A program made the translations under genes and the position numbers. Shown piece by piece: positions 17,797 to 26,350 of a DNA stretch of 44,569 nt (positions are counted from its first letter, which is position 1; each line of letters begins with the position of its first letter). The notes below the pieces were generated by a model. It saw only the letters and a list, made by a program, of their open reading frames with translations, ran no database searches and was not told where the DNA came from. Source of the stretch: Thermoanaerobaculales bacterium (GTDB lineage: Bacteria > Acidobacteriota > Thermoanaerobaculia > Thermoanaerobaculales > Sulfomarinibacteraceae); contig JARFRM010000264.1 in assembly GCA_029287235.1 (NCBI GenBank), positions 1 to 44,569 of the forward strand. Direction: 5' to 3'.

Positions 17797-17836
17797 GGTT
17801 GGGAGTTGAGGAAGTTAGAAGGTGAGAGAGTGATGG
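17797..17836 (+). repeat. octamer array, consensus RGTNAGRA, five units
   Basis: Units of exactly 8 bases: GGTTGGGA, GTTGAGGA, AGTTAGAA, GGTGAGAG, AGTGATGG. They are degenerate but keep the GT at positions 2-3 and purines elsewhere. The same consensus appears at 18345-18384 on the other strand. Confidence 0.75.
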
Positions 17837-18186
17837 GGGGCAATCCTTGATAGCGAGCTCCTGGGCGTTGGTCGCCACGCACCCATCGCGACACCTATCC
17901 TTCGCGTTTCCCACAGCCATACAAACTCGCCGACGGGCAGTAGACCTTTGGACACTGATAGAAGCATCCTTTCGACACTGTGGGAGTCCACAGCTAGGGT
18001 GGGCAGATCCAGACGCCAACGAGGGCATCGTCGATTTCAGCTGAGATCTGATCTGCAACCAACAAGACGCCAAAGGTTCGGCTTCTCATCGAGGTCAACG
18101 CTATTTCCCCCTCGGATTCTGTAGCGCCAGCGTAACACACACTCGGAATCGGAGCAGACAGGGGCATTCTCCATCTGACCGGTGCT

Positions 18187-18212
18187 GATGGGTGACACGG
18201 ATGGGTGACACG
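18187..18212. repeat. 13-bp perfect tandem duplication GATGGGTGACACG
   Basis: Copies at 18187-18199 and 18200-18212 are identical and directly adjacent. The 13-mer could be a footprint of an insertion, but there is no transposase near it. Confidence 0.85.
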
Positions 18213-18344
18213 TACACACTTCTACACCAGTTGATTCCAGGTGGATTGCTAGATTCCGCCTTGGGAACGCCTCGAACCGCGATCTCGTCGCGACCGAAGG
18301 TCGACACGAGGGTGAGGCATTGCCGAGACGGCTTCCGCTTCACG

Positions 18345-18384
18345 TTCCTACCCTCTGACCTTCTCACCTTCTTACCTCCTCACC
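18345..18384 (-). repeat. octamer array, inverted partner of 17797-17836
   Basis: Reading plus there are five 8-base units ending in ACC: TTCCTACC, CTCTGACC, TTCTCACC, TTCTTACC, TCCTCACC. Reverse-complemented they read GGTNAGAA, the consensus of the array about 550 bases to the left. The second array ends about 70 bases before the SAM hydrolase start. Confidence 0.75.
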
Positions 18385-18454
18385 TCATCCCGGAAACTCT
18401 GCGGAACGTTGGAGTTGCCTCGACCCTCGAAGCCATGCGTGATATCCTCCTCCG

Positions 18455-19237
18455 ATGCGTCCCGTCGCGCTCCTGACCGACTTCGGCCTCTCCGACCACT
18501 ATGTCGGCGTGGTCCATGCCGTGCTCGAAAAGCACGCGCCCGGTGTCCCCAGGATCGACATCGACCACCTGGTTCCTCCGGGTGACATCTGGGAGGCATC
18601 GTTCCAGCTGAGATGTGCCTGGCCACATCTGCCTGCCGGGTGCGTGGTCATGGCGGTCGTGGACCCCGGGGTCGGGACCGACCGGAGAGCATTGGCGCTG
18701 GCCCTGGGCCGTCGATTCTTGGTGGCGCCGGACAACGGACTCGCGGCGTCACTCGGGCCGGCATCCGATGTTGTGGAAATCGACTGGCGATCCATGGGAT
18801 TGGCTGAGCCCTCGAGGACGTTTCAGGGTCGCGACCTCTTCGCCCCGGCCGCGGCCTGGCTGGCCAGAGGTGAGGATCTCACTCAGATGGGCAGCGAGGT
18901 TGATGCGGACATCCTCGTGTCGTGTCCACTGCCGGATCCGGAGCCTCTCACCTCGGGGTACCAGGCAACGGTGGTATCGGTGGACCGGTTCGGCAATCTG
19001 GCGACAAATCTGCCGGGAAGCTCGGTGGACGGCCACGTCAAGGCGGCCTGGACGTCTGATGAGGTTGCGCGCCTCGTCCGGACGTACGGCGAGGCCGAGG
19101 GTGATGAGGTGGTTCTGCTCGAAGGATCCGCGGGATTCCTCGAACTGGCCGTCAACGGCGGATCGGCGGCCATGGCCACCGGACTGAGGCGAGGAGATTC
19201 GGTGCGGATCACCCACACCGACGACGGGGGAGGCTGA
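18455..19237 (+). CDS. DUF62 family SAM hydroxide adenosyltransferase (SAM hydrolase)
   Basis: 260 aa, normal length. The family hydrolyses S-adenosylmethionine to adenosine and methionine. Visible motifs are LLTDFGLSDHYVG at the start, DIDHLVPPGDI, VVDPGVGTDRR holding the catalytic Asp (D70) and Arg (R77), and APDNGL. The third member of the family's Asp-Arg-His triad should lie in F-H-G-R-D; here it is RTFQGRDLFAPAAAW, with Q124 in place of His. The C-terminal beta-barrel domain (about residues 165-260) is intact, including VVSVDRFGNLATN. The stop overlaps the next gene's ATG by one base. A changed activity or a non-enzymatic SAM-binding role is possible. Confidence 0.88.
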   Translation: MRPVALLTDFGLSDHYVGVVHAVLEKHAPGVPRIDIDHLVPPGDIWEASFQLRCAWPHLPAGCVVMAVVDPGVGTDRRALALALGRRFLVAPDNGLAASLGPASDVVEIDWRSMGLAEPSRTFQGRDLFAPAAAWLARGEDLTQMGSEVDADILVSCPLPDPEPLTSGYQATVVSVDRFGNLATNLPGSSVDGHVKAAWTSDEVARLVRTYGEAEGDEVVLLEGSAGFLELAVNGGSAAMATGLRRGDSVRITHTDDGGG

Positions 19238-19770
19238 TGGCCTACGGATGGGAAGGCGACAAGGTGCGGTTGGTCCCGCTGGACAAAGAGAAGCACCTGG
19301 AAAACGCACTGTGCTGGTTCAACGATCCCACGATCACGGCCTGGTTGGAGACCGGAGACTGGCCCCTGACCAGGGGAACCGAAGAGGAGTTCTTCCGCGC
19401 CGCCGAACGGCCCGACAAGGGCACCGTCCAGTTCGCGGTCGAGACCCTCGACGGCGATCATGTCGGATTCTCGGGTCTGCGCTCCATTGATTGGCAGAGC
19501 CGGGTGGCGGTTTCGGGCAGCGTGATCGGACGGCACGATCTCTGGGGTGGCGGGCTTGGCACCGACTCGGCGCGGGTGCGATCGCGTTACGCCTTCGAGG
19601 TGCTCGGCCTGCGGATGCTCATCGCCACCGTCATCGCCTCGAACGAGCGCTCCATGGGGATGCTCACTGCGGTGGGCTACCGCGAGGTCGGTCGGGTTCC
19701 GGGCCGCTACTGGAAGCGTGGCGCCTGGCGCGATCAGGCGATATTGGTGCTGGAGAATCCGGCGCAGTAA
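19237..19770 (+). CDS. GNAT family (RimJ/RimL-type) N-acetyltransferase
   Basis: 177 aa. GNAT fold with a beta4 strand (QFAVETLDGDHVGFSGL), a degenerate acetyl-CoA binding turn (LWGGGLGTDSARVRSRYAFEVLG) and the C-terminal NERSMGMLTAVGYREVGRV motif typical of RimL/SpeG-like enzymes. It transfers an acetyl group from acetyl-CoA to an amine, which could be a protein N-terminus or a small molecule; the target is unknown. The ATG follows GGGGGAGGC and overlaps the stop of the SAM hydrolase gene (TGATG), so the two are co-translated. Confidence 0.87.
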   Translation: MAYGWEGDKVRLVPLDKEKHLENALCWFNDPTITAWLETGDWPLTRGTEEEFFRAAERPDKGTVQFAVETLDGDHVGFSGLRSIDWQSRVAVSGSVIGRHDLWGGGLGTDSARVRSRYAFEVLGLRMLIATVIASNERSMGMLTAVGYREVGRVPGRYWKRGAWRDQAILVLENPAQ

Positions 19771-19798
19771 CCGCCCCGGACGCTGATACGATGCCGGG

Positions 19799-20746
19799 AT
19801 GTTGAACGATCCCACCATCGACGACATTCGCGCCGCGGCCGGGCGAATCGGGCCGTACGTCCACCGCACACCGGTGGCGACGTGCGCCTCCATTGACGCC
19901 ATCGCCGGCGCCTCGCTTTTCTTCAAGTGCGAGAACCTCCAGAAAGTGGGCGCCTTCAAAGCGCGTGGCGCCACCAACGCGGTTTTTTCTCTGTCGGACG
20001 AAGCCGCAGCGTGCGGGGTCTGCACCCACTCGTCAGGCAATCATGCCGCGGCGCTGGCGCGGGCGGCCGGTCTGCGCGGGATCCCCGCCCACATCGTCAT
20101 GCCGTCGTCGGCGCTGCAGGTGAAGAAGGCCGCCGTCGCGGGATATGGTGCGCTGATCACCGAGTGCGAGCCCACCCTCGAAGCGCGTGAGACGACGCTC
20201 GCCGCGGTGCAGGAGAAGACGGGTGCTACCTTCATCCACCCATACGACGATCCCCGGGTCATCGCCGGTCAGGGCACCGCCGCCCTCGAGCTGCTCGAGC
20301 AGGCGCCGGATCTCGATGTGGTGATGCCACCCGTGGGGGGTGGGGGACTCGCCAGTGGGACGACCATCACCGTGTCCGCTCTGCAGCCCGGAATCGAAAT
20401 CTGGGGCGCCGAGCCCGCCGAAGCCGATGATGCCTTCCGCTCACTTCGAGACGGGAGGCTCTACCCTTCGGTGAAACCCGCGACCATTGCCGATGGGCTG
20501 CTGACCTCGTTGTCGGATCGCACCTTCCGTATCCTCAGCGGTGGCCTGACGGGGATTCTCACCGTGGATGAAGCAACGATCATCCGGGCGATGCGGCTGC
20601 TCTGGGAACGGGCGAAGATCCTCGTAGAGCCCTCGGCCGCCGTGCCGCTCGCGGCGATTCTCGCAAACCCCGGTCGATTTGACGGGAAACGCGTCGGGCT
20701 CATCCTCTCCGGAGGCAACACGAATCTCGACAAACTCCCGTGGTGA
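19799..20746 (+). CDS. PLP-dependent threonine/serine dehydratase or racemase
   Basis: 315 aa, fold-type II PLP enzyme. The PLP lysine is in FFKCENLQKVGAFKARGA. The cofactor-phosphate loop is SSGNHAAALA, the Gly-rich loop PVGGGGLASG, and the closing ring-nitrogen motif LSGGNTNLD. The order and length match catabolic threonine ammonia-lyases and serine racemases, which deaminate Thr or Ser to 2-oxobutyrate or pyruvate. There is no C-terminal ACT domain, so no feedback inhibition by isoleucine is expected. It starts 28 bases after the acetyltransferase gene with only a weak ribosome site (GCCGGG). Confidence 0.87.
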   Translation: MLNDPTIDDIRAAAGRIGPYVHRTPVATCASIDAIAGASLFFKCENLQKVGAFKARGATNAVFSLSDEAAACGVCTHSSGNHAAALARAAGLRGIPAHIVMPSSALQVKKAAVAGYGALITECEPTLEARETTLAAVQEKTGATFIHPYDDPRVIAGQGTAALELLEQAPDLDVVMPPVGGGGLASGTTITVSALQPGIEIWGAEPAEADDAFRSLRDGRLYPSVKPATIADGLLTSLSDRTFRILSGGLTGILTVDEATIIRAMRLLWERAKILVEPSAAVPLAAILANPGRFDGKRVGLILSGGNTNLDKLPW

Positions 20747-20771
20747 GTTCGCCGAACGACTCCAGCCGTGA

Positions 20772-21512
20772 TCAATCGACCGGGCGGTGCCGCCGGCGAT
20801 ATTGCCGCGGTGTCAGGCCGGTGGAGCGGTGGAACTGGCGGGCGAAGGCGCTCTGGTCGCAGTAGCCGCTCTGTTGGGCGATCTGGCCGATGGGCATCGC
20901 GGTGTTTCTGAGCAGGCGAGACGCGACATCTATCCGCGTCTTGGTGAGCAACTGCCGTGCAGTGATGCCGAGCAGATCCTTGAGCCGCCGGTTGAGCTGA
21001 TAGGCCGAGAGACCGACCTCGGCGGCGATCTCGTCGACACCGGGGGGCGTGATGTGCTCGTTTCTGATCAGCTCCATCGCCCTGCCGAGGTCGTCAGTGT
21101 GATCTTCACGGTGGGCCGGGGTCTGCAGGTCTCGTGAGATTCCGGCGACTCCGCAAACCAGCCCGTCAGTGTCGATCAACGGGATCTTGTCGGTCAGACA
21201 CCAGCCCTCGCGGTGGTTGGGATAGAGGTGGAGCTCGAGCTTCTGCGTGATGGCGGCCCCTGTTTGCACGACGATCCGATCCTGCTCGAGATAGCGTTCG
21301 CCGAGGGGAGAAGGAAAGACCTCCGTGGCGGTGTGACCGAGGAGGTCGGCCTTGGTGTCCGCTTCACAGCGTTCGACCAGGGTGTTGTTGACCACACAGT
21401 ACCGGCCCTCAAGATCCTTGACGAAGAAAACCACGTCGGGGATCCGATCGAAAAGCTCTTCGACATAGCCCGACGAAGCGATGATCGCGCCAAGATCGTT
21501 TTGTGCGCCCAT
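20772..21512 (-). CDS. PAS-domain AraC-family transcriptional regulator
   Basis: 246 aa from the ATG at 21512, preceded by GAGG and six bases; a GTG at 21533 is also in frame. The N-terminal PAS domain (about residues 15-130) includes LFDRIPDVVFFVKDLEGRY and the closing GVAGISRDL. The C-terminal AraC domain (about 145-245) carries both helix-turn-helix units, with DEIAAEVGLSAYQLNRRLK and the second-HTH signature IAQQSGYCDQSAFARQFHRS followed by GLTPRQYR. It is divergent from the glycyl-radical activase and hypD genes, so it is the natural candidate for their regulator. The PAS ligand cannot be read from the sequence. Confidence 0.88.
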   Translation of the reverse strand: MGAQNDLGAIIASSGYVEELFDRIPDVVFFVKDLEGRYCVVNNTLVERCEADTKADLLGHTATEVFPSPLGERYLEQDRIVVQTGAAITQKLELHLYPNHREGWCLTDKIPLIDTDGLVCGVAGISRDLQTPAHREDHTDDLGRAMELIRNEHITPPGVDEIAAEVGLSAYQLNRRLKDLLGITARQLLTKTRIDVASRLLRNTAMPIGQIAQQSGYCDQSAFARQFHRSTGLTPRQYRRRHRPVD

Positions 21513-21533
21513 CGAACGCCTCACCCCCTCCAC

Positions 21534-21600
21534 CCTGAACCCCGAACACCTAATACCTAGCCTAAAACCAAATACCTAATACCTAATACCTAATACCTAC
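21534..21600. repeat. heptamer array, unit ACCTAAT
   Basis: Exact ACCTAAT units lie at 21548-21554, 21574-21580, 21581-21587 and 21588-21594. Degenerate units (ACCTAG, CCTAAA, ACCAAAT) lie between and an ACCTAC ends the run. The unit CCTAATA differs at one base from GCTAATA of the array at 11727. The array fills the left half of the promoter gap shared by the PAS-AraC gene and the hypD operon. Confidence 0.9.
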
Positions 21601-21680
21601 AATTATGCCGATTCCCTAATTCGCACTTTCAAATCATACAAGAAAACAAAGGCTCCGGACGATAGACTTTATGCAGGACG

Positions 21681-22634
21681 ATGACAGAGCTTGATCGACT
21701 CCCGCAGACCGAACCCGCTCCGTCCGGGGTGGCGGTCTTCAACATCCAGCGCTGTTCCATCCACGACGGCCCCGGAATCCGCACCACGGTCTTCATCAAG
21801 GGCTGTCCGCTGCGCTGCGACTGGTGCCACAACCCCGAGAGCCTGGACGGCTCGCCCGAGGTCGCCATCAACAAAAGGCAGTGCACTTCGTGCGGGGCCT
21901 GTATCGAGGCCTGTCCGGAGTCGAACGGTGATCGGCCGGCGCGTGGACCGGACTGGGACGACGGAAACTGTCGGCGCTGCGGCGCCTGCGCCGAAGTCTG
22001 CCCGGGCGAGGCCCGTGAGCTCATCGGCGAGGCTCGAGCCGTCGCCGAATTGGTAGCGGAGATCGAGCGCGATCGTCCTTTCTTCGACGCATCGGGCGGC
22101 GGGGTGACCTTCTCGGGTGGTGAGCCTCTTTGCTACCCCACCTTCCTCACCGGCTGCCTCGAAGCGTGCCGGGAGAGGGGCCTCCACACCGCGGTGGATA
22201 CCAGCGGCTTTGCATCGAAGAAAGTCGTTCGTGACATCTCGCGGTTGGCCGATGTTCTTCTCTACGACATCAAGCACATGGATTCCGAGGTCCACAAGAA
22301 ACACACCGGCGTCGACAACCAGCCCATTCTCGACAACCTGCGGACTCTCAGCGACGAGAATGCGACAGTTTGGATCCGCTTCCCGCTGATCCCCGGCTTC
22401 AACGACGGCGACGACAACCTCGATGCCATGGCTTCGTTCGTCGGCGGATTGCCCAATGGCTATCCGATCTTTGTCCTGCCCTACCACCCGACCGGGATCG
22501 ACAAACACCGTCGTCTCGGGAAGAGACCTCCCGATGTCGACTACCGCTCGCCGAGTGACGACGACCTCGTTGCGGTCGTCGAGCGTCTGCGCTCGCACGG
22601 TCTCGAGGTCCACACCGGAGGTGCGTATGAATGA
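21681..22634 (+). CDS. glycyl-radical enzyme activating protein (radical SAM)
   Basis: 317 aa. The radical-SAM cluster motif is GCPLRCDWCHNPE (CxxxCxxC). It is followed by an inserted ferredoxin domain with two CxxCxxC...CP sets (CTSCGACIEACPE and CRRCGACAEVCPG, residues about 70-115). SFSGGEPL-type sequence (VTFSGGEPLCYP) binds SAM, and LLYDIKHMD and RFPLIPGFND are typical of PFL-activase relatives. The enzyme puts the glycyl radical on its partner, here surely the next gene product, whose start overlaps by eight bases. It needs oxygen-free conditions. The ribosome site is AGGACG, close to the ATG. Confidence 0.93.
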   Translation: MTELDRLPQTEPAPSGVAVFNIQRCSIHDGPGIRTTVFIKGCPLRCDWCHNPESLDGSPEVAINKRQCTSCGACIEACPESNGDRPARGPDWDDGNCRRCGACAEVCPGEARELIGEARAVAELVAEIERDRPFFDASGGGVTFSGGEPLCYPTFLTGCLEACRERGLHTAVDTSGFASKKVVRDISRLADVLLYDIKHMDSEVHKKHTGVDNQPILDNLRTLSDENATVWIRFPLIPGFNDGDDNLDAMASFVGGLPNGYPIFVLPYHPTGIDKHRRLGKRPPDVDYRSPSDDDLVAVVERLRSHGLEVHTGGAYE

Positions 22635-24987
22635 TCGTGTCCGCCAACTGCGTCGAGAGAGCCTGGACGCCGTCCCGTCGGTCTCCATCGAGCGCGCGCT
22701 GCTGTTGACGGAGTTCTACCGCGAAAACGAGGGCCGTTGGCCGGCGCCGCTCATGCGCGCCCACGCTTTTCACCACCTTTGCACCCGCAAGGGGCTCTAC
22801 CTCGGTGAGGGCGAACTCGTCGTCGGCGAGCGCGGACCGGCTCCGAAGGCGACGCCGACCTATCCCGAGATCACCATCCACAGCGCCGAGGATCTCGAGA
22901 TTCTCTCCTCCCGCCCCCTGACCAACTATCACGTCGATGCGGCGGACATCTCACGCTACGCCGACGAGGTGATTCCCTACTGGCAGGGACGGACCTTGCG
23001 TGATCGTTGCCTCGAGGCGCTCCCCGAAGAGTGGCACGAAGCCTATGAGGCTGGGGTCTTCACCGAGTTCATGGAGCAGAGGGCCCCTGGTCACACCGTG
23101 GCCGATGGCAAGATCTACCGCAAGGGACTGGTGGACTTCCGGGCCGAGATCGCCGCCGCCATCGACGCCCTCGGCGATGACCCGTCACCGGAGAGCCGGG
23201 CCAGACGTGAGCAGCTCGAGGCCATGGATGTGGCCGCCGACGCGGCCATCGTCTACGCCCGTCGCCACGCCGACCTGGCACGAGAGAAGGCCGTCGACGA
23301 GGCCGACCCGCAACGCAGAGCCGAGCTCGAACGCATCGCCGAGGTCTGCGAGCGGGTGCCCGCTCACGCGCCGCGTGACTTTCACGAAGCCCTTCAGGCC
23401 TACTGGTTCTATCACCTCGGGGTCATCACCGAGCTCAACGGATGGGACGCCTTCAACCCCGGCCACCTCGACCAGCACCTGGGGCCGTTCTACGATCAGG
23501 GCTTGGCCGATGGTTCCCTCACCCGTGAGCGTGCGAAGGAACTGCTCGGCTGTTTTTTCGTCAAGTTCAACAATCACCCCGCGCCCCCAAAGGTTGGGGT
23601 GACCGCCGCCGAAAGCGGAACCTATACCGATTTCGCCAACATCAACATCGGAGGCCTCACCCGAGAGGGAGAGGACGCAGTCAATGAGGTTTCGTACCTC
23701 CTGTTCGAGGTCATTGACGAGATGCATCTTTTGCAACCGTCCAACAACCTCCAGCTCTCGGCCGAGAACCCCGACGACTTCCTCCGGGCGGGGCTAGAGG
23801 TCATCCGAAAAGGCTACGGTTTTCCGTCGGTCTTCAACGCCGATGCCGTGGTCAAAGAGCTCTTGCGTCAGGGCAAGACCGTCGAGGATGCCCGGGAGGG
23901 CGGCACTAGTGGCTGCGTCGAGGCAGGGGCCTTCGGTAAAGAGGCCTACATCCTCACCGGGTACTTCAATCTTCCCAAGCTCCTCGAGCTGACCCTCTAC
24001 AACGGTGTCGATCCACGGACCGGCAAACAGCTGGGTCTCCGGACGGGCGAGGCGGCAGACTTCGAGACCTTTGACGAACTCCACGATGCGTGGCGAGCTC
24101 AGGTCGATCATTTCGTCGAAATCAAGCACCGCGGTAACGCGATCTGGGAACGAGCCTACGCCGAGAGTGCGCAGGCGCCCTTTCTCTCGATCATCACCGA
24201 CGACTGCATTGCCTCCGGACGGGACTACAACGCCGGCGGCGCGCGCTACAACACGAGCTACATCCAGGGGGTCGGGATCGGTTCGCTCACCGACAGCTTT
24301 TCCGCCATCAAGCACCACGTCTTCGACGACGGGCGTTGGACCCTCGCCGAGCTCAACGAGGCTCTCGCGGTGGATTTCGAGGGTCACGAAGCGCTCCATA
24401 AGACCCTGGTCAACCGCACTCCGAAGTACGGCAACGACGATGACCGGGCCGACGAGATCATGGTGCGCTGCTTCGAGACCTTCTTCGAGGCTGTCGACGG
24501 CCGGCCCAACGGCCGAGGTGGGAACTACCACATCGACATGCTGCCCACCACCTGTCATGTCTACTTCGGATCGGTGATAGGCGCCATGCCTGACGGGCGC
24601 CGCGCCGCCACGCCCCTGTCCGAGGGCATCTCACCGGTTCAAGGAGCCGATCGGAAGGGGCCGACGGCGGTCTTCAAATCGGCCGCCAAGATGGATCACC
24701 TGCGCACCGGGGGCACGCTGCTCAACCAGAAGTTCACCCCGCAGATCCTCGAGGGAAGGCCGGGAATCGATCTCCTCGTCGGGCTCGTCCGCGGCTACTT
24801 CGGAATGGACAGCCACCACGTCCAGTTCAACGTGGTCCGGGCCGACACCCTCCGCAAGGCCCAGCTTGACCCTGATTCACATCGAGATCTCATCGTCCGG
24901 GTGGCGGGCTACAGCGATTACTTCTGCGACATTTCGCGCGAGCTCCAGGACGAGATCATCGAACGGACCGAGCACGAGGGGTTCTGA
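22627..24987 (+). CDS. hypD: trans-4-hydroxy-L-proline dehydratase (glycyl-radical enzyme)
   Basis: 786 aa, close to the 789 aa of Clostridioides difficile HypD. The thiyl Cys is C430 in GGTSGCVEAGAFGKEAYIL, with the base Glu at E432. The glycyl radical site is G761 in RVAGYSDYF. Residues reported in the C. difficile active site have counterparts at a constant offset of four: H156 (APGHTV), D274 (ELNGWDAF), S330 and D335 (AESGTYTDF) and Y446. The enzyme removes water from trans-4-hydroxyproline to give pyrroline-5-carboxylate, feeding a collagen or plant-wall-derived substrate into proline metabolism. The ATG follows GGAGGTGCGT. No proC reductase is in the window. Confidence 0.9.
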   Translation: MNDRVRQLRRESLDAVPSVSIERALLLTEFYRENEGRWPAPLMRAHAFHHLCTRKGLYLGEGELVVGERGPAPKATPTYPEITIHSAEDLEILSSRPLTNYHVDAADISRYADEVIPYWQGRTLRDRCLEALPEEWHEAYEAGVFTEFMEQRAPGHTVADGKIYRKGLVDFRAEIAAAIDALGDDPSPESRARREQLEAMDVAADAAIVYARRHADLAREKAVDEADPQRRAELERIAEVCERVPAHAPRDFHEALQAYWFYHLGVITELNGWDAFNPGHLDQHLGPFYDQGLADGSLTRERAKELLGCFFVKFNNHPAPPKVGVTAAESGTYTDFANINIGGLTREGEDAVNEVSYLLFEVIDEMHLLQPSNNLQLSAENPDDFLRAGLEVIRKGYGFPSVFNADAVVKELLRQGKTVEDAREGGTSGCVEAGAFGKEAYILTGYFNLPKLLELTLYNGVDPRTGKQLGLRTGEAADFETFDELHDAWRAQVDHFVEIKHRGNAIWERAYAESAQAPFLSIITDDCIASGRDYNAGGARYNTSYIQGVGIGSLTDSFSAIKHHVFDDGRWTLAELNEALAVDFEGHEALHKTLVNRTPKYGNDDDRADEIMVRCFETFFEAVDGRPNGRGGNYHIDMLPTTCHVYFGSVIGAMPDGRRAATPLSEGISPVQGADRKGPTAVFKSAAKMDHLRTGGTLLNQKFTPQILEGRPGIDLLVGLVRGYFGMDSHHVQFNVVRADTLRKAQLDPDSHRDLIVRVAGYSDYFCDISRELQDEIIERTEHEGF

Positions 24988-24988
24988 T

Positions 24989-26350
24989 TCAGATCAGCTC
25001 GAGCAGGTGGGCGATCATTTCCGTGCCGCGGTGGAAGTTGTCGATGATGAGCATCTCGTTGGGCCCGTGAATCCGTCCCTCGGGGACGTCGATCCCGAGC
25101 AGGAGGCAGGTCGCGCCGAGCTTTGAGTCTATGGATGCCACGATCGGAATAGAGGCGCCATCCCGGATGTAGTGCACGTCTCCCTCGAAGGTCCTCTCCA
25201 TGGCCTTGAAAGCGGAGCGGACGTGCGGGTTGTCGATGGGCGCGAGAAACGGGTGGCCGCCGTGGCCGAGACTGACCGAGACCCGAACCTCCGGCGGGGC
25301 GATCTCGCGGATGTGTTTCTCCAACAACTCGAGGACGCGATCGGGTTTCTGGTTCGGGACCAGCCGCATGCTGACCTTGGCCGTTGCGTGGGCCGGGACG
25401 ATGGTCTTCGAACCCTCGCCACCGAAGCCGCCGGTGATTCCGTTGATCTCGAGGGAGGGGCGCGCCCAGATACGCTCGAGGGTCGAGAAGCCCGGTTCAC
25501 CGTAAGGTCCCTCCGAGCCCAGCTCCCGGCAGAACACATTCTCGTCAAAGGGGAGCGAGGCGAACCCCTCGCGTTCACTCGGCGACAGCTCGAGGACGTC
25601 GTCATAGAAGCCATCGATGGTGATTCGGCCGTCCCGATCCTTGAGCTCCGAGAGGATCCTGGCCAGAAACTCGGCCGGGTTGGCGATGGCCCCTCCATAG
25701 TTGCCTGAATGGAGATCCGTTGCCGGGCCCTCGACTCGGATCTCGGCGGTGGCGATGCCACGCAGGCCATAGCAGACCGATGGGCAGTCGGCGGCGAAGA
25801 ACGGGGAATCGCTGATGACGGCGATATCGGCGGTGAAGAGCTCGCGGTGGCTGTCGAGGAGCTTCTCGAGTCCCTCGCTGCCCTCCTCCTCTTCGCCTTC
25901 GATGGCGAAGAGGACATTGACCGGGAGCGCGCCTTTGTATTTCAGATAGGCCTCGACGGCGTTGATGTGCATCAACACCTGGCCTTTGTCATCGGCCGTG
26001 CCGCGGCCGAAGAGCCGGCCGTCTCGGACCTCGGGCTCGAATGGGGGACTCTCCCACTCGTCGAGCGGATCGGCGGGCATGACATCGTAGTGGCCGTAGA
26101 ACAGGACGGTCGGCAAATCATCCGAGACGTGTTTCCGGGCCCATACGACCGGGTTGTGCCCATCGACGACGAGCTGGCGCACCTCGTCCATTCCGGTGCG
26201 CTGGAGGCGCCGCTCCAACCAATCCGCAGCCTCGCCGATGGCCTCGGGATGGGGAAGACCCGGGCTGATGCTCGGGATCCGGACGAGCTCGATCATCTCG
26301 GCGAGGGCCCGGTCGCGGTTGGAGCGCAGGATTTCGATGACCTGTTTCAT
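24989..26350 (-). CDS. M20-family metallopeptidase (dipeptidase)
   Basis: 453 aa from the ATG at 26350, which has GGGAGGTTCA upstream; the reading frame stays open for a further 230 bases through low-complexity sequence and is not translated. Metal-binding motifs are FYGHYDVMPADPLDEW, GRGTADDKGQVLMH, the catalytic EGEEEEGSEGLE and a C-terminal GRIHGPNEMLIID. A dimerisation lid lies in the middle (about residues 200-350). Likely a dizinc dipeptidase or related aminoacyl hydrolase. It is convergent with hypD with a single base between stops. A role in releasing hydroxyproline from dipeptides is attractive but is only inference from position. Confidence 0.9.
   Translation of the reverse strand: MKQVIEILRSNRDRALAEMIELVRIPSISPGLPHPEAIGEAADWLERRLQRTGMDEVRQLVVDGHNPVVWARKHVSDDLPTVLFYGHYDVMPADPLDEWESPPFEPEVRDGRLFGRGTADDKGQVLMHINAVEAYLKYKGALPVNVLFAIEGEEEEGSEGLEKLLDSHRELFTADIAVISDSPFFAADCPSVCYGLRGIATAEIRVEGPATDLHSGNYGGAIANPAEFLARILSELKDRDGRITIDGFYDDVLELSPSEREGFASLPFDENVFCRELGSEGPYGEPGFSTLERIWARPSLEINGITGGFGGEGSKTIVPAHATAKVSMRLVPNQKPDRVLELLEKHIREIAPPEVRVSVSLGHGGHPFLAPIDNPHVRSAFKAMERTFEGDVHYIRDGASIPIVASIDSKLGATCLLLGIDVPEGRIHGPNEMLIIDNFHRGTEMIAHLLELI

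Larger units (their letters stand above)
17755..18454. other. 700-bp gene-poor region with repeats
   Basis: No reading frame here has credible codon use, a ribosome site or a recognisable product. It contains two octamer arrays in opposite orientation (17797-17836 and 18345-18384) and a 13-bp tandem duplication (18187-18212). It is less GC-rich than its surroundings. It may be the remains of an inserted element, but no transposase can be identified. Confidence 0.6.

Noticed and set aside
17708-18367. two short minus-strand open frames (17708-18073 and 18101-18367)
   Set aside because: No ribosome site, unusual amino-acid mix rich in Cys, Ser and Arg, overlap with octamer repeats or the aldehyde dehydrogenase start, and no recognisable domain.
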